Below are positions 62,428 through 64,000 of a stretch of DNA of 64,000 bases, in pieces. The notes beneath the pieces were generated by a model. The model had not been told where the DNA came from and made no database searches. It worked only from the letters and a program-made list of their open reading frames with translations. The DNA comes from Pseudobutyrivibrio sp. YE44 (GTDB lineage: Bacteria; Bacillota; Clostridia; Lachnospirales; Lachnospiraceae). Made by a program: the position numbers and the translations under genes. Position 1 is the stretch's first letter. Every line of letters begins with the position of its first letter. The stretch lies in NCBI RefSeq assembly GCF_900104335.1, contig NZ_FMXT01000001.1, positions 186,001-250,000 on the forward strand, given 5' to 3'.

Positions 62428-64000
62428 ATGGCTAATAATTATAATCTTTTAGCGGAATATATAGTTGAAAAATATATAGCTGACATATCAGGTACAAATC
62501 TTGGTGAGCGATTTGTTGGAGCTGAGCCAGAAAAAACTGTTATGGTAGGTATGTTAGCTGAAGGAAGAATGGAAAAATCTTTTGATGGAACATATTCTGA
62601 AAATCCTGAACGTAGATTTGAAAGTGTTCCATCAATTTCTCTTCATTTTAAGATTAAAAATGATACAAATGGAAAAATAAGAATAGTGCCAAAGGGATTA
62701 CTATTCTATACAGTTCTGCCTAAATATGAAGAGATAAGAGAATACATATTAAAGCGTTTTTCTGAAGAGGACAATTGTAAATACGAGAGTATTGAGGAAT
62801 TAACGGATCTATATGCAGATAAAAAGATTGAATTGCCAAAAGTATATAAAAAAATTGATTTAGAGAAGATTTTTGGTAAAGGAATTGAAGTTGAACTGAA
62901 CGCTCTTGCGTTAGGAAAAAGTGATTTTGATGAGGATATTGCAGCAATACTTTCTACAAGTCTAAGTGAACAAGTATATTCTGAGATTGCTATTGTAAAT
63001 GAAATGCAAATATCTATTTTTGATTTACTAACTAAGGATGCATTTAACAAGAAATGTTCTAAAAAAAATGAACAGGTTATTCCAGATTGGAAGATAGGAT
63101 TACAATCATATGTTAGTTTATCAAATGATGTATATGAAATATCGTTGCAACTGATTAATAATACTCGTTCAAATACCAGGGCTGATATAGGATATAGCCC
63201 AAGGATATTTAATGCCGGTATAGGGGTTTTTGCTGAAAATACAACATTTGAAGAAATAGAGATTGATTATTTCAAAAAAAGCTATAAAGATAGAGAACCT
63301 GTCTATGCCGTTGCAGAAAATTCTTCATCTAGATTTGACGCAACTGCGAATATGATAACTACAGAAAACGTTCCTATATACAGGCAAAAACGTTTGATTA
63401 CAAATGAAACTTATAAAGACTATTGTTGCTTTGATAAGTTAATAGATGATCCTATTTCAAATTTATCATACTTACTTGAGAAAATGCGAAAGGATTATGA
63501 TGGTAGAATTAACGAATATAATGCTAAAAAGCATTTATTAAGTGATATTGCTAATGATAAATATCTAAGAGATTTAGAAGACTACAAGATAGAAATCGAT
63601 CGTTTTGAGGCTGGAATAAAACAGATCGAATTGAAGGATTATGTAAAAAAGGCCTTCAAATACATGAATATGACATTTAAACAGGAGATGCCTGTAGGAA
63701 CTGAAAACAAAATCAAAGGGTGGAGATTATTCCAGTTAGTATTCATAGTTTCATTAATTCCTGAGATGATTAGAAGTGAATATCCTGATGATAGCTCGAT
63801 TAAAGAAGCGGATAATGAGGTAAGTAACCTTCTTTATTTTCCAACAGGTGGTGGTAAAACAGAGGCATTTTTAGGTGCAACTGTTTTTGATATGTTTTTT
63901 GATAGGTTACGTGGTAAGGATGAGGGTATAACCGCTATTCTAAAATATCCATTAAGGTTGTTAGCTGTTCAACAGTTGGATCGTGTCCTCACTGTTGTAA
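62428..64000 (+). CDS. DrmA-like helicase, N-terminal part (runs off the window)
   Basis: The frame is open from ATG 62428, with AGGGGG just upstream, to the window end, giving 524 residues of a longer protein. The start MANNYNLLAEYIVEKYIADI is followed by AEPEKTVMVGMLAEGRME, like the opening of DISARM DrmA proteins. The helicase begins at LLYFPTGGGKTEAFLGATVF (Walker A about residue 470) and ITAILKYPLRLLAVQQLDRV, a motif pair characteristic of DrmA and related DUF1998-linked helicases. Full members exceed 1000 residues. Whether DrmB and DrmC genes follow cannot be seen. Confidence 0.8.
   Translation, partial: MANNYNLLAEYIVEKYIADISGTNLGERFVGAEPEKTVMVGMLAEGRMEKSFDGTYSENPERRFESVPSISLHFKIKNDTNGKIRIVPKGLLFYTVLPKYEEIREYILKRFSEEDNCKYESIEELTDLYADKKIELPKVYKKIDLEKIFGKGIEVELNALALGKSDFDEDIAAILSTSLSEQVYSEIAIVNEMQISIFDLLTKDAFNKKCSKKNEQVIPDWKIGLQSYVSLSNDVYEISLQLINNTRSNTRADIGYSPRIFNAGIGVFAENTTFEEIEIDYFKKSYKDREPVYAVAENSSSRFDATANMITTENVPIYRQKRLITNETYKDYCCFDKLIDDPISNLSYLLEKMRKDYDGRINEYNAKKHLLSDIANDKYLRDLEDYKIEIDRFEAGIKQIELKDYVKKAFKYMNMTFKQEMPVGTENKIKGWRLFQLVFIVSLIPEMIRSEYPDDSSIKEADNEVSNLLYFPTGGGKTEAFLGATVFDMFFDRLRGKDEGITAILKYPLRLLAVQQLDRVLTVV

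Overview
The window is about 40% GC chromosomal DNA from a Gram-positive anaerobe, most likely a rumen or gut Lachnospiraceae of the Butyrivibrio/Pseudobutyrivibrio type. This rests on strong AGGAGG ribosome sites, an NfnAB pair, RNase Y, a Gram-positive-type LexA box before recA, Maff2/PcfB/CD1108-type conjugation genes and the codon style. The genus is inference.

Positions 1-35745 are ordinary chromosome. In order: the end of a YcgQ-like (DUF1980) gene; nfnA-nfnB; a very long imperfect inverted repeat (3034-3643) facing a 41-residue minus-strand peptide; a galactoside operon (TetR regulator, GH2 glycosidase, GT-B-like protein, GH36 alpha-galactosidase); a ClC antiporter/channel; a lipid kinase; a polytopic membrane protein; an HD-GYP phosphodiesterase; an MBL hydrolase overlapping an OGG-type glycosylase; an orphan cobD; a small membrane peptide with alaS; rpsU; prfC; recA-recX; rny; a Nudix hydrolase; DAHP synthase and aroE on the minus strand; tRNA-Arg(CCG); an SH3-domain surface protein; an RluF-like synthase with ligA; and metA.

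From about 35.8 kb to the window end lies an integrative and conjugative element (ICE), cut by the window edge. Its backbone is DUF5688, RepA, ParA, ParB, PcfB, VirD4, Maff2 pilin-like, VirB6-like, a PrgI-VirB4 fusion, a CD1108-type NlpC/P60 hydrolase, DUF4315, DUF4366, MobC, relaxase and SpoVG. An IS110/IS1111-type element with a 360-base noncoding tail sits between parB and the transfer genes. An EVE-HNH nuclease and a small unknown gene interrupt the transfer operon.

The end of the window (55.4-64.0 kb) is a visibly AT-richer defence island: a possible regulator on the minus strand, a Dam-type adenine methylase, a PD-(D/E)XK restriction enzyme, an AIPR-family protein, then (after a terminator and a new promoter) an SF1 helicase and a DrmA-like helicase that runs off the end. 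The AIPR/SF1 helicase/DrmA-like combination is the best candidate for an undescribed system. The other notable signals are noncoding. Three GC-rich structured repeats (522-665, 10884-11022, 22474-22608) share a core, while their outer stems differ in sequence yet still pair. The 610-base inverted repeat keeps matched blocks on both arms.
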